A DNA stretch of 64,000 bases from Sialis fuliginosa (GCA_961205875.1 OY540814.1:3323993-3387992); one strand, 5' to 3'. Counted from the first letter of the stretch, positions 36,555 through 48,464 are shown. A program made the numbers and translations. The notes: a model not told the origin generated them from the letters alone.

Positions 36555-36770
36555 GTTATAGGCTATATTTTGTTACGTTAGGTAACATAAGAAATAAGCA
36601 GTGACGATAATAGTCAATCAAGTCGGAAAAAAATTTGCCGCCAGCGCGCTCTTTTGCAGTAGGCTGCCTAAACCATTCAATATTGAACGAAATAATGTAT
36701 TAAAGAATTGTGTAGAATAAAAAGTTTTATAATAAAGTCCGCGACACCATATGTCTAACTTTTCTATTTA
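36555..36770. repeat. Inverted relative of the repeat at 25465-25660
   Basis: AATCAAGTCGG, GCGCTCTTTTGCA, TAAAGAATTGTGTAGAA and AAAGTCCGCGA match 25465-25660 in reverse-complement order. Confidence 0.75.
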
Positions 36771-37176
36771 AGCCACAGTGACTGCTTGTATGTTACAAAG
36801 AAAATGTAAAATATTTTGGGTTCTGTTTATGTGGACTTATGACCTGCAAAACATTAATCCTTATCGAAATAAATGATTTCATCGTCATAAGTAAATACTT
36901 AATGTAGATATAATTTGCCCTTTACAGCATTCAATTTGGTCTTTTGGTTTAGGAAATAACTTGAAATATACATACAGTAACATATTATTCACGGCAGTTC
37001 GCGGGAACTATGATGAAGTGTCACGGGGCAGAGGGAAGATTCTACGCTCGGTCGGCAGTTTTGTTTTCAATTATTAACTTTTAAATTTAAATAGAACAAA
37101 ATTTATTTGTAATTTTTGTTCTGATTCGTTTTTTTTAGGTAATTTAGGTTTTGATTAGTTATTATTACGATAATAA

Positions 37177-38396
37177 CACAGGTTTACAAAAAAACAAAAG
37201 TTTATAAATATTTGACGAGACCATTGTATTCTTATTTTGACGTCCTGAATCCGAATCTGAGGTCCGATGACCTTGGTTAGCTCAGTTTCAAACCTATATA
37301 TCATAGGTTTTTCTGGTCGCTGATTCTGAATTTGACATCCGTTGACCTCTATGAGGTAAGGTTCAACGTCATTTCATGGTCAAAGTGGGAAAAATCGCTG
37401 GAAAATTCAGACAAAACAGTACATATAGGTTTTTGGGGTCGCTTAATTAAAATTTGAGGTCCGTAGACCCTCTAAAATGTCATTTTCAAGGTCATTTTAA
37501 GATCAAAATTTTATTTTTGAAAATCGCTAAATGAATCTAGTAAAAGGTGATATATAGGTTTCTTTGGTCGCTGATTCTGAATTTGATGTCTGTTGACCTC
37601 TACGAGGTCAGGTTCAAGGTTATTTCAAGAAAAAGTGGGAAAATTCGCTCGAAACAGTACATATAGATTTGAACCTGGCCTTATAGAAGGTCAACGGACG
37701 TCAAATTCAGAATCAGCGACTAAAGAAACCAATATATATCACCTTCTACCAGATTCATTTATCGATTTTTAAAAATTTGACCTTAAAATAACCTTGAAAC
37801 TCACATTGTAGGGGTCTACGGACTTCAAATTTTAATACAGCGACCCCAAAAACCTATATGTACTGTTTTGTCAAAATTTTCGAGTGATATTTCCCACTTT
37901 GACCTTCAAATGACCTTGAACCTGACCTCATAGAGGTCAACGGACGTAAAATTCCGAATCAGCGACCAGATAAACCTATATACACCTTTTACCAGAATCT
38001 TTTTGCGATTTGTAAAAATAAAAATTTGACCTTGAAATAACCTTGAAACTGAGATTGTAGGAGTCTACGGACCTTAAATTTTAATTCAGCAACCCTTAAA
38101 ATCTATATGTACTGTTTTGTCTGAATTTTCCAGCGATTTTTCCCAGTTTGACCTTGAAATGACCTTGAACCTGACCTCGTAGAGGTCAACGGACGGCAAA
38201 TTTAGAATCAGCGATCAGAAAAACCTATATATCACCTTTTACCAGAATCATTTAGCGGTTTTTAAAAATTTGACCTTAAAATGGCCTTGAAACTGAGCTA
38301 ACCAAGGTCAACGGACCTCAGATTCGGATTCAGGACGTTAAAATACATAAGGGTCTCGTCAAATATTCATAAACTTTTTTTTTTTGTAAACCTGTG
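37177..38396. mobile_element. PIF/Harbinger-like foldback element, 1220 bp (family H, copy 1)
   Basis: Ends CACAGGTTTAC and GTAAACCTGTG, flanked by TAA at 37174-37176 and 38397-38399. Almost the whole element is an inverted repeat. Each arm is made of alternating units of about 125 bp, landmarked by GGTCGCTGATTCTGAATTTG and by GTCCGTAGACCC. It contains many TCAAGGTCA motifs and the 17-mer TGACCTTGAAATGACCT at 38149-38165. No coding frame. The class is inferred from the 3-bp TAA duplication. Confidence 0.8.
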
Positions 38397-38939
38397 TAAT
38401 TAATCGTGTTTGTACTTAATTTAACTATATTTTTTCAAAAATCCTAAACAATAATTCCGTAGTCCATGCGGGCACAGCTAGTATTAAATATACATTATAT
38501 ATACTATTATTATGTTAAAAATAATACATTTAAACGAATATTTGAATAAATCGCTTTGCCTTTTCTCATCCCATTGGTGTTTACGTTATATAAGGACGTC
38601 ATAAACTTCACTATTCTAGGTCGAAAAATTTGGGCTGTGTGTTGATGAGTCAGTCACTCATATAGATTTATCACTACATTTTTTCATCTCAAGTATTTTA
38701 AATTAAAACAAGTAGTTAACGAGCTAGTATGTAGTAAAAGTGAACGTTTAAATAAACAAATCGAATTCAGAATTTACAATGTATACGCCGTGCAACCGTG
38801 CAAGAACATACAACATTGTCGTTACTTACATAGTTACAATTCTAATGTGTTTACTTACACGTGATTATTCCTAGAACTATATTTAAACGCGGCTCTCCCA
38901 ACCTGTTAAATGTAGGTTTGTTCTTTCCACGTGATGTCA
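38397..38939. other. AT-rich intergenic DNA, no gene seen
   Basis: Nothing recognisable beyond a short relic (GCGGGCACAGCTAGTAT near 38467) of the common insect repeat tail. Confidence 0.4.
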
Positions 38940-39090
38940 TTTATCTATATATTTAAATATAGTTTTTCTACAACCGTGTAAAAAAGTAGGCTTTTTCATT
39001 GACATTTCAGTCTGTAAAGTAGTGCTTTTGCGCACGCCGGGCGTAAAAGTAACTTTTACACCCAGCGTGCGCAAAAGTGTTAACTGCTTC
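38940..39090. repeat. Hairpin repeat related to the 31790/39482 family
   Basis: TTTTGCGCACGC..GGCGTAAAAG and CTTTTACACCCAGCGTGCGCAAAAG form a nearly perfect hairpin at about 39027-39078. The flank TTTTTCTACAACC is shared, inverted, with 31795. Confidence 0.7.
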
Positions 39091-39481
39091 CATAGTAACA
39101 CATACATTTTCTTACGATTAATGAATTTTATAAATACTATTATTACTAAAATTTAAGCACTATATTAATTATTGTAATAAAAAAAAAATTAATAAAATTA
39201 AATAAAATATAAACAATACATTAAGGTTTTTTTCTTGGCACAATTCATGGTATTATATGTAATTTTCATATATCAATTTAGATTTTGCAGGTAGTAAATT
39301 TAAAATTACAGAATTTGCAGCTTCTAATATCTCTGGTGGTGCACACTTATGTTCTTTCTCAGTATCACCACTTATCCATCTTATATTATAGAATAACAAA
39401 TTAAGAAACACATTTTAATGAAAATAGAACTGTCAAAAATTTTGTCCAAAGCTTACTATACTCTATTTCATTTAAGTTAAT

Positions 39482-39890
39482 ATTATATAATAAATGAGGA
39501 TGTAGTAAATATTGTGTGCATCTCGGGTGTAAAATGCGTTTTTCGTTTGATTGTTAGTCGAGGCGCTAGCCGAGACTAACAAACATTCCCACTCTAGATA
39601 CACAAATAATCATTTTTTATGCGGGAGATACAGAAAACCGCATATAAAAAAAAACTTTTATAAAAAACCCTTGAAATTTGAATTTTTGATGTCAGTTTTC
39701 TTTTCTTTTTTTCCTTAAATAGTTATTTGTGTAACTATGGTGTAAAACGACAGTTTTTCGCACAAGAGTGAATGTTTGTTTGTCGAGGCGCCAGTCGCCA
39801 TCCGAGATTAAAAATCATTCGAGTGTGAAAAACGCATTTTACACCCGAGGTGCACATTTTTTTATAACCCTTTTATAATATTAACAATAA
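39482..39890. repeat. Palindromic element (family of 31790), full copy
   Basis: ATATTATATAATAAATGAGG...GTGCATCTCGGGTGTAAAATGC at the left pairs with GCATTTTACACCCGAGGTGCAC...TTATAATATT at the right. Inside, GTCGAGGCGCTAGCCGAGAC pairs with the degenerate GTCGAGGCGCCAGTCGCC region. Confidence 0.8.
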
Positions 39891-40009
39891 ATATAATACA
39901 TATAATAATTAATTTTAATATACTTTATACTTTGTTATATTAAAATTAAAAATACGTTTCGTATTTTTTTAAAACCGTATTTATAAAACCAAAAGCAATG
40001 TGTTAAAAT

Positions 40010-40380
40010 CAGGGCTTCGAACCGGAACTGAACCGAAAACCGTTTTTTTGCCGGAACGAAAACCGGAACAGAACCGAAATAAAAATATCGGTTTTTACGA
40101 TTCAGTACATGTTAAAATACGCGCGTTAACATGATCTTATTTCCCACTTCAATTGTCGTTCGGACTATCATACAAGTAGATGCCATAAAATGTTCTAAAT
40201 TATGGTAGAAAAAAAATTTTTAATACAAATAATTTTTTTTAATTAATGACTCGGAACTGAACCGAAATCCGAAAAAACCGTTATTTTTTGCGGAACGAAA
40301 ACCGGAACCGAACCGAAATATATTTTTTACTCGAACCGAAACGAAAACCGAAACGAAAAAAATAACGGTTCGAAGCCCTG
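40010..40380. mobile_element. hAT MITE, 371 bp
   Basis: Perfect inverted ends CAGGGCTTCGAACCG and CGGTTCGAAGCCCTG, with a perfect 8-bp duplication GTTAAAAT at 40002-40009 and 40381-40388. The interior is a repetitive GAACCGAAAACCG-rich sequence. Confidence 0.95.
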
Positions 40381-40739
40381 GTTAAAATAGATCAAAAATT
40401 GATTTTTTTTTTCTGAAAATTACCTAAAAATACAAAGAACGATATAACAAAATTTTCATTAAAATTAACCAAGTTATTAATTTTACTCTAGACTCTAGAG
40501 TAAATTCTTTGTAATACGAGTAATACCCGATATTATTTTACCGCTATATTACTCCACGCACCTATGGTTAATAAATTCACCCCCCCCCCCCTTTCAAAAT
40601 AAAAAACATCATTAATTTAATAGTCCATGTACAAAACGTGCAACATTTTCAATAAAAATCCTTCACCGTTATTTCTGTGCAGATAATCTCTAGTTTGCAG
40701 ACACATCAATCGTGTGCAAAAAAAAAACACACCATTGGA

Positions 40740-40862
40740 GTTGCACATTCGGGCGAGCACCGGCGCTAGTGGCGGCAGAACCGGACGAAGGTGTCTCAAA
40801 CCCCTCGGTGTTCGTCATATCCGCCGCGACGCCGTTCGTCCATCCGTCCGTCTGTCTGTACA
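40740..40862. other. CpG-rich islet in AT-rich DNA
   Basis: About fifteen CpG dinucleotides in roughly 120 bp (ATTCGGGCGAGCACCGGCG ... CCGCCGCGACGCCGTTCG), then CCGTCCGTCTGTCTG. Open frames of about 100 codons cross it on both strands, but none has a recognisable domain. It may be a promoter, an orphan exon or a GC-rich repeat end. Confidence 0.4.
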
Positions 40863-41689
40863 GACGCTTTGTTGTCCGTACATGTGTGTATGTACCTATG
40901 TACATAGTACATACATACCACATACGTATATACAGGGTGTGGAATTTAACTGTATATATGGAAATCAATGTTGTTTTAAATACATGCAAATATTTACTCT
41001 ACTGTTCATTTTATAACATTTTTTCTTGAATTTGAAACTTGATCCAAAATTGTTAGTTTTAATGCAGAAAAAAAAGTGCTTTGGATTGTTTTACAAGTTT
41101 ATTAATTATTAATAAGTACTTAAAAAAACAATTCAATAATAGTGGAGTCATATTATAGAGAAAATTTTGAGGAATAGGGAACTGGAAAGAGGGAGCGTTT
41201 TTTATTAACTTTTCTGGGCATCACAGTAGTACGTAATTTTTTTTTTCATTGGGTAACACCAAAAAAGTATTTTTTTTCTTTTGAAAAAAAAAACAGTCTT
41301 TTTATTTTTCTTGTACATTTTCTGGGAGGGGATATATTCTTATGATCCATAAATACTTGTACAAAATTCCAAATTAATTTTTTAGGACTGCTAAAATCCC
41401 ATTTAAAAAATTACTTGTTGATAACCTATGGACAACATATAAAAGAGATATTTAATAAAAAAAAATTTATATTCTTTACGTTGGTACTAAAGAAAATTCT
41501 ACATACTTAATTGCATTTTTTTCCTTCTTTTGTTTTGCTTTGCTCTATTTTATTGATTTTAATGTCAAAATATTAAAATCGTTTCTTTTAAAATGTTAAC
41601 AAAAAAATGATTAATTTATTATTTTATATTGAGCAAAAATAATAAATTATAAAAAATTACAAAACTTCAAATTTACAAGAAAAAAATGT
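40863..41689. other. AT-rich intergenic DNA, no gene seen
   Basis: ACAGGGTGTGGAATTTAACTG near 40933 looks like a mariner-type end without a partner. Otherwise nothing. Confidence 0.4.
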
Positions 41690-43064
41690 CATACATGAAC
41701 AACAGAACAAATATTTGCATGAATCTAAAATAACATTGATTTCCCTATTTACCGTTAGTAGTTCCACAATTTTTTTACATGTTCCGACGGAAATGGAAGT
41801 ATTGTAATACCGTCGAAAAATCGTGTCCGAGATAATAACATAGTCTGATTGTACTAACTTCAAAACGTAAAGAAAAGTTAATTTCCGCATGGCGGCTGTG
41901 CGTATATTTGTGTGTGTGTGTTTGTGTGTCTGGATGTAGAATTTTCTTTCGTTCACGATAACTACTGTAATATCGGTATGGAAAACCATACATGCTTCCA
42001 TGTTCTTTAATTTATTTTTAAATAATTTTTAATATATGAGAAATTTCAATTTGTCAGAAATAATACTCACCTTTGTATAAATAATACCCTAATGTCAAAA
42101 ACATAATACACATTCGTAGAATTACTAATTTGACAATTTGAATTAAGTTGCATTTGTTTCCAAGGCTACATAAATTAATGACATATTAATTTGTATTTAA
42201 AATTCAAATTTTGAGGGTAGTTTTTACCCCTTCAATAGCTGTTTAGGCACGTACAAATAGTAAATCTCCCTAAGGTTCAATTGAACTACAAATGTACCAA
42301 GTCTTATCAAAATTAGTGAGATAATATTCGCAACGTTCACTTTTTAGACAAAAATAGTTACAAAATTTCGAATATTTCTAAAACCTCTAATTCGAATAGC
42401 ACCAAAATCAACTGAGACAAACATTTTCCCCAAAAATAATTCAGATCGGTGCATTTTTACGGTAGTTATCGTGAACGAAAGAAAATTTTACATCCAGACA
42501 CACAGACACATGCACAGCCGCCATGCGGAAATTAACTTTTCTTTACATTTTGAAGTTAGTACAATCAGAATTTGTCATTTTCTCGGACATGATTTTTCGA
42601 TGATATTACAATACTTCCATTTCTTTCAGAACATAAGCACTATTTGAATTATTTTTGGGAAAAATGTTTGTCTCAGTGAATACCTACTCCAGACCTATTG
42701 ATTTTGATGTTAATCGGATTAGGGGTTTTGAAAATATTCGAAATTTTGCAACTTTTATCGTCTAAAAAGTGAACGTTGCAAATATTATCTCACTAATTTT
42801 GATATGACTTGGTACATTTGTAGTTCAATTGAACCTAAGGGACATTTATTATTTGTACGTGCCTAAACAGCCATTGAAGGGGTGAAAAACACCCTCAAAT
42901 TTTGAATTTTAAATACTAATTAACACGTCATTAATTCATGTTGCCTTGGAAACAAATGCAACTAAATTCAAATTGTCAAATTAGTTGACATTCTACGAAT
43001 GTGTATTATGTTTTTGACATTAGATTATATTTATATACAAATGGCAATAATGCTGTAACCGTCG
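41690..43064. repeat. Dispersed repeat family F, copy 2 (rearranged, left part)
   Basis: Three segments of the 35185 family lie head-to-head. 41776-42206 is reversed relative to 42207-42641 (ATTTCCGCAT at 41881 pairs with ATGCGGAAAT at 42523). 42080-42440 is reversed again in 42640-43060 (GAGACAAACA at 42414 pairs with TGTTTGTCTC at 42665). The repeat is cut at 43064 by the Transib-like element and continues at 44527. Confidence 0.8.
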
Positions 43065-44526
43065 CACAGTGGGTCTAAATCACACTTTTTTGCGCGAAAT
43101 TTCGCTTCAAGCCAATTTTCAACCAATTTTAATAAAGTCAGTGGCATTTGAAAGGTAAATAGTTGTAGTTTCTGAAAATTACCCCAAGAATAGTCAATTC
43201 ACCCTCTTAATTATTGTTTCATCCCCTTAAATCTGAAAATTCGATTAAACGATAAATTCATAAATTAATAAATCGAATCAGATAATATATTCTGCACAAA
43301 TATAAATATCTATTTGTTAGTACTATTATATAGTATGTGTAAACATGTGTGAACATATTTTAATATATACAGGGTGAGTCATAAGTTACTACTAAATACT
43401 AAAAACGCTTATTACTTACATTACATGAAACATTTATGAAAAAAAACTCTTAGATTTTATGCTTAAAAATAAACACTTCGTGTCTTAAAAAATTTATGCA
43501 TTTTAGTATATTTAGTTTTTAGTATATTTATTTATTTTAGGTGCAGGATTTACCTGCCATGAAAAGTTGTAGTGTACCGAATACCTATTACATACTTAAT
43601 GACAAAAAAATATATTGTTCCATTAAAAAATAGTTTTGTAACATATAATTTTTGAATAATTGTAGTTTTTTCAGAAGCACCTTGTATAAAACAAATTTCT
43701 AATGGATTACTAGTGGTGTCTAGGTTAAACTAATGCCACACCAAAACGAAAATGATTTTTCAAAACAATGTTTGAAAACGTCAACTAAGAAAAAAAATTA
43801 TATCATACCCCTTCCCCTCAATGTTTTTAAAAAATATTGTACCACTGTATAGATCTTCTAAACAAGAGTTACATAAGGTAGAAATAAATGGGTCATCCCA
43901 TTTAAAAATACATTATATTTGTGATACACCTCATTTCGGGGCCACACTGTATATTTCAATACATTCTTATAATGTACATTTATACTTTTAGTATTATCTA
44001 ATATTTGAATTTTTTCTGTATCTTGTAAAAGAGAGGAGATATCGAAGATACACGCACTATCAACTCACCCTGTAATGATACACCTTTTTCGGGGTCACAC
44101 TATATATTTTAATATAAGTTTAGATGTGTATTATTACTTATAATATCATTCAAAATTAAAATTTTTCTCTAATTTTCAACAGAGGAGATATCGAAGAAAT
44201 ACGAACTTATGACTCACCCTGTATATATTAAAATATGTTCACACATTTTTACACATACTATATAATAGTACTAACAAATAGATATTTATATTTGTGCAGA
44301 ATATATTATCTGATTCGATTTATTAATTTATGAATTTATCGTTTAATCGAATTTTCAGATTTAAGGGGATGAAACAATAATTAAGAGGGTGAATTGACTA
44401 TTCTTGGGGTAATTTTCAGAAACTACAACTATTTACCTTTCAAATGCCACTGACTTTATTAAAATTGGTTGAAAATTGGCTTGAAGCGAAATTTCGCGCA
44501 AAAAAGTGTGATTTAGACCCACTGTG
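43065..44526. mobile_element. Transib-like palindromic non-autonomous element, 1462 bp
   Basis: The ends are CACAGTGGGTCTAAATCACA and its complement. The heptamer CACAGTG fits the Transib consensus start CACWRTG. The flanking 5-bp duplication CGTCG (43060-43064, 44527-44531) fits the GC-rich 5-bp Transib target. Arms of about 325 bp are inverted copies. The inner boundary CAGGGTGAGTCATAAG with TA on both sides (43370, 44221) suggests a second palindromic element inside. The central part holds a direct duplication of about 180 bp (TGATACACCT...GAGGAGATATCGAAG). No transposase frame. Confidence 0.85.
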
Positions 44527-44690
44527 CGTCGTAAGTATATATGTTTTTTATGTATTACAAAATTTATATTCATAGTAGTAGGTTATTAAAATAAAATATT
44601 TAAAAAATTTATATTTAAATATTATTTAAAAAGATAGAAATAACATGGAAGTCATATATGGTTCTCCATACGGATATTTAAATCTAATTA
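44527..44690. repeat. Dispersed repeat family F, copy 2 (right part)
   Basis: It resumes with CGTCGTAAGTATATATG and runs to GAAGTCATATATGGTTCTCC, the reverse complement of 35195-35338. Confidence 0.85.
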
Positions 44691-45103
44691 AATTTAAAAT
44701 ACGTATAACCCACAAAATCTGCACTGGTCATCTTGGAGGCATTTTTATTCAAGACTGACTCATAAAATTACCCGCAAAATTTCATAATTAAAAGCGTATT
44801 GTTTTGAAGTTAATTTACGAGTATACTATATAGTTCTAGTATCGTTGCTGTAACCACGACTGGCCAATAAACCTAATGGGCTGGCTGCATGTTCTCAACA
44901 CAGAACACGCTCACACTCTGTCACGGACAAATACGTGGGGGTGTGTGTGTGTTGGTGCATTGTAGTGCATGGGCTGGTCGAGAAATTGTAGTGCTGTTAT
45001 ACATGATTTATAGGTCTGCTGTATTGATTTATAAACATTTTAATTGGTGTAATATATGTATTAATTTGAAACTAGAATTTCTCGGTGGTTTCATCCGCGT
45101 GTA
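44691..45103. other. Intergenic DNA with a GT microsatellite
   Basis: (GT)n at 44939-44953. A 106-codon open frame at 44889-45209 has no recognisable domain. Confidence 0.4.
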
Positions 45104-45565
45104 CAGTTGGACTTCTATAAGTTCGAACCCTTTAAGTTCGAATTCCCTTACATCGGAGGAGAAGTTGTTTCCCTCACTCCTTACGCATGCGCAAACAGTG
45201 AGAAAATAATTATTAAAGTAGTTTCACGATTATATAAATGGAAATATACGTACAACGTTATTAAACAGACGAAAAAAAAACAATATGTAATTAAATACTT
45301 ACATTAGTATTCAAATAAAACCCAAATATATACAATACCTTTTTCTGAAGACGCCATTTATTACAAATGATGAACTGTCAAAGAACTTTTCAATTTTACC
45401 ACCAGGGAATTATGTTAGATCAGTCTGAGTAATGTGTGCGAGAGAGAGAGAAAGCTATTCCCATGTCATTTCATTAGATCGAGATTGTGATAGAAGGGGT
45501 ACCCTGTAAGTTCTAATTCCGAGAATTTTTGGTCCCGTAACTTAGAACTTATAGGAGTTCTACTG
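45104..45565. mobile_element. pogo/Tigger-like MITE
   Basis: Ends CAGTTGGACTTCTATAAG and (complement of right end) CAGTAGAACTCCTATAAG resemble pogo-type termini (CAGTAGAAC...). TA flanks the left end but not the right. Sub-terminal GTTCGAA motifs occur. (GA)n at 45440-45453. Confidence 0.65.
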
Positions 45566-45884
45566 CATTTGAAAATTAGTGAATATCTGCAAATTCTCTT
45601 TCGTTTTTATACACGGAGAAAAATTGAACTCAAATTTTAGGAAAAATAACAATAGAGTAATCCGGTCAAAAATGAAAACCTCTAAAAACCTGTTTAATGT
45701 AATCTAGAAGTAAAAAACATTGTAGAAAATTTTCTCATACTCCAAAAGTTTATCCCGACCCCAAAATATTAAATTTAAAAAGGTGCTTTTCAAACGCTTC
45801 CAATTGCGTGCCATGTTGCGTGACGTCATAATTCAGTATTGAAATGTCAGTCAATGCTTAAATATATAAGTGTCAACAATAAAC
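45566..45884. other. Non-coding leader-like sequence before the THAP relic
   Basis: AT-rich. The last 30 bp are shared with 32570-32598. Confidence 0.4.
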
Positions 45885-46010
45885 ATGGAAAACACATGAA
45901 AAATAATAAGTTATAAATATTATTTCGTACCTTGTTGTAATAATTCAATTCACAAAACTCCTGGAAAAAGAATTATAACTGTGCCAGAAGGAATCTAAGG
46001 AAAAAGTTAA
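45885..46010 (+). pseudogene. THAP zinc-finger relic
   Basis: From the ATG the frame reads MENT, stop, then KIISYKYYFVPCCNNSIHKTPGK and a TVPEG stretch, followed by two more stops. YFVPxC...N...KTPxK...VP is the signature of the N-terminal THAP DNA-binding domain (CX2-4C start). Such domains occur in P-element-like transposases and in host regulators. At least three in-frame stops break it, and the downstream CX2H part is not found. Confidence 0.6.
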
Positions 46011-46544
46011 AAGTGGGGTTTTCTATATAATTGCAATATGTACAATAGAAATTACCTAAGGGCAACAATCTCAAATTTTTAAATTTATGTTTTTTAATCT
46101 AAACTAATTCTAGGAGGGGTCCTAGAATTTAGAACAGTGAAAATCACATAAAAGATTTCCTGTCAAGTCGGAATAAAAAAAAAAAACATGGGTTATATTG
46201 TTTTATTTTATTAAATCAATCTATAGATTATAGACAATATATTTCGTTATCTCTAGATTTCAAACGCATAAACAATTAATATATGTAAAGTGACTTTGTG
46301 ATCAACCTGTAGAGTTGCATATGTGTAGGACTTTATGTGTGAGAACCAGACGATTGTATTGATCAATGTAATTATATTATAACACGGTTTGCATGGCATC
46401 TAAAACAAAATATCCAAATTTGGATAACAGCTGGAAAATTATACGTTCTAAAAAATTAATCACATGTTCTTTTTACGATGCTCTCTTTTCTTTCTACTAT
46501 GACCGCGCTTTTTTCAAAATCAAATCCATTTTTAGGGTTCCAAA
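46011..46544. other. AT-rich intergenic DNA, no gene seen
   Basis: Nothing recognisable. Confidence 0.4.
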
Positions 46545-47330
46545 GAAACCCTATTAATCTCACTTTGTCGTCCGTCCGTCCTTTTCACTCAAAGCCAAAT
46601 AGCTCGTAAACTATATAAGCTAGAAACTTGAAATTTTTACTGAATATGTAAAATGACGCCCTCTAGTAAAATATGTACAAATTTATTGAATAAATAATTT
46701 TTCAGGGGGAGCAATAAGGAGCTAAAGCTAGGTAAAAAAAATATTTTTTTTTATACCAAGGCATGTGGCACGTTAAAATGTATAACAAAACAAGCGGAAT
46801 TTGACACTTTTTCTATTTTTTTTCTAAATCAAAAATGGTGCCTGTAGGGGGCTTTAAAGCAAATCCAAAAAAAAAAAACAAAAAAAATTGTATACCAAAA
46901 CGTGTGGCATGCCAAAATGTACATCTCAATTAGTAGAATTGGACCAGATTTTTTTTTTTTTCTAACTCAAAAAAGACGCCTATAGGGGGCTAAAAGCAGT
47001 ATTTTATTCTGTCCCCCCCCCTCTAACTCTGTAACTACCGGCTCAAAAAATCTGAAAAAAATTTTGTAACGAGGTTTTGGTGGGACTACCAACGACAAAT
47101 ACTAAAGTCAACAATATAATTTTAAATTTTGGAATAATAGGGAGGGGCGTCAGAATTTTTTATTTTGATATCTAGGCATATGGTAGGTCAAAATATAGAT
47201 CTCAATTAGTAGAACTTGACACTTTTTTATATTTTAACTTTAACTTAAAAATGCACCTGTAAGTGGTTCCAAACATTTCACGTAGTATGTACTTCGGAAC
47301 CCTTATGGCATACACTCGTGTATGTCTTGC
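46545..47330. repeat. Dispersed repeat ending in GGAACCC with three internal imperfect repeats
   Basis: The left end AGGGTTCCAAAGAAACCCTA with CGTCCGTCCGTCC, and the right end TTCGGAACCCTTATGG, are the style of a widespread insect repeat. Inside, a unit of about 110 bp (ATACCAAGGCATGTGGCACG...GCCTGTAGGGGGC) occurs near 46754, 46893 and 47163. Confidence 0.65.
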
Positions 47331-47547
47331 CCGAATTATTTATTATTATTAACAATTATTATTCAATATTATTCAATTACAGAAACACCTAATTTTATCG
47401 AAAAAATTCTCATTTTCTAAGTAGTGCCAATAAGTTAAATATGATCGTTTTTGGATTTTTAGGGGGTGAAAATTGAAGAAAATTTTATATTCTTTTCGAA
47501 TTTAGGGGTATTTCTGTGTTGTTTAACTTTTTTATGGTCACACCCAG
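47331..47547. other. AT-rich intergenic DNA, no gene seen
   Basis: Nothing recognisable. Confidence 0.35.
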
Positions 47548-47765
47548 GAATTTTATAGCGAACAACTTTTTTTTGTATAGCACTTATTTAGACCGGTATT
47601 TAACAAAAATCAGAAAAATTTGAAGAATTTTGTAACTCAGCCATCGTTTACTCATGACGCGGACAACCAAAATCGAAGCAAACTTAGAGTATTATTGTTA
47701 ACCACATTTGTAACAAATCCTGTACCTAAAAATAACCTGTTTTAACATCCATAGCTTAGACTATA
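47548..47765 (+). repeat. Dispersed repeat family B, copy 2
   Basis: GGAATTTTATAGCGAACAAC, GACGCGGACAACCAAAAT and GAGCAAACTTAG-like segments match 25740-25950. Confidence 0.75.
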
Positions 47766-48278
47766 CTTCAATACACAGACAAAATTTGATCTCAGCAAAA
47801 TAATCACGTGAACCATCCTATTTCTAATAATCCTATTTTTAAATAATTTATCCTGAAATCACTCATTGCTAAACTTTTGTTTATACTAAGTTTTTGGCAT
47901 TAAAAAAATGTACTGGGGCGGCCGATCATATTCGCCCAGGACGCAAAATTTATAAATACGTCCCTGGCCACACCGCAGTTGAAAAAAAGGCCTACAAGTT
48001 TATAATTACCATGACAAAATGTTTCTTATATAAAAAAAAATTTAATTTTACATTACGCACCACTAGAGGGGGGGGGGGGGGGGTAACTAACACGCCTACC
48101 CGGACCACAACTGTATCAATGTAAGTTTAACTTTTTATATGTCTGTCTACCTGAATTATTTAAATACACACCATAAATAAAAACAATCGGCGCCCATGAC
48201 TTTTATATTAAATATATTTCAAATACATACAATTTAAAATATGTAAATACAACAATCATTATTATTTATTATTGACAT
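47766..48278. other. Downstream flank of the SPF45 gene with a poly-G run
   Basis: A 16-G run lies at 48068-48083. AATAAA on the minus strand at 48270-48265, nine bases past the SPF45 stop, could serve as polyadenylation signal. The 76-codon plus-strand frame at 47894-48124 has no known domain. Confidence 0.45.
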
Positions 48279-48464
48279 TTACATATTATAATTTTGTTTC
48301 TTGAATGCTTCAGAACTATAAAAAATCGCATTGACAAGTCTGCCTCCAAAATAACGCCCGTTTAAATCTGTGAGTGCTTTCACAGCGTCTTCAACCCTCT
48401 TGAACTCAACAAAAATACGAACTGCATTTTCAACACTCACATTTTCTATTTCAGTGATCACAAC
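48279..48464 (-). CDS. RBM17: SPF45 coding exon 3 (rest of UHM)
   Basis: 186 bp including TAA. The acceptor is CTTCAG|GTTGTG after a T-rich tract. It encodes AVRIFVEF and LNGRYFGGR. Confidence 0.93.
   Translation of the reverse strand, partial: VVITEIENVSVENAVRIFVEFKRVEDAVKALTDLNGRYFGGRLVNAIFYSSEAFKKQNYNM

Noticed and set aside
40690-41029. Overlapping ~100-codon frames on both strands at the CpG islet
   Set aside because: No domain is recognised and several frames are open at once because the patch is GC-rich; only the composition anomaly is reported.
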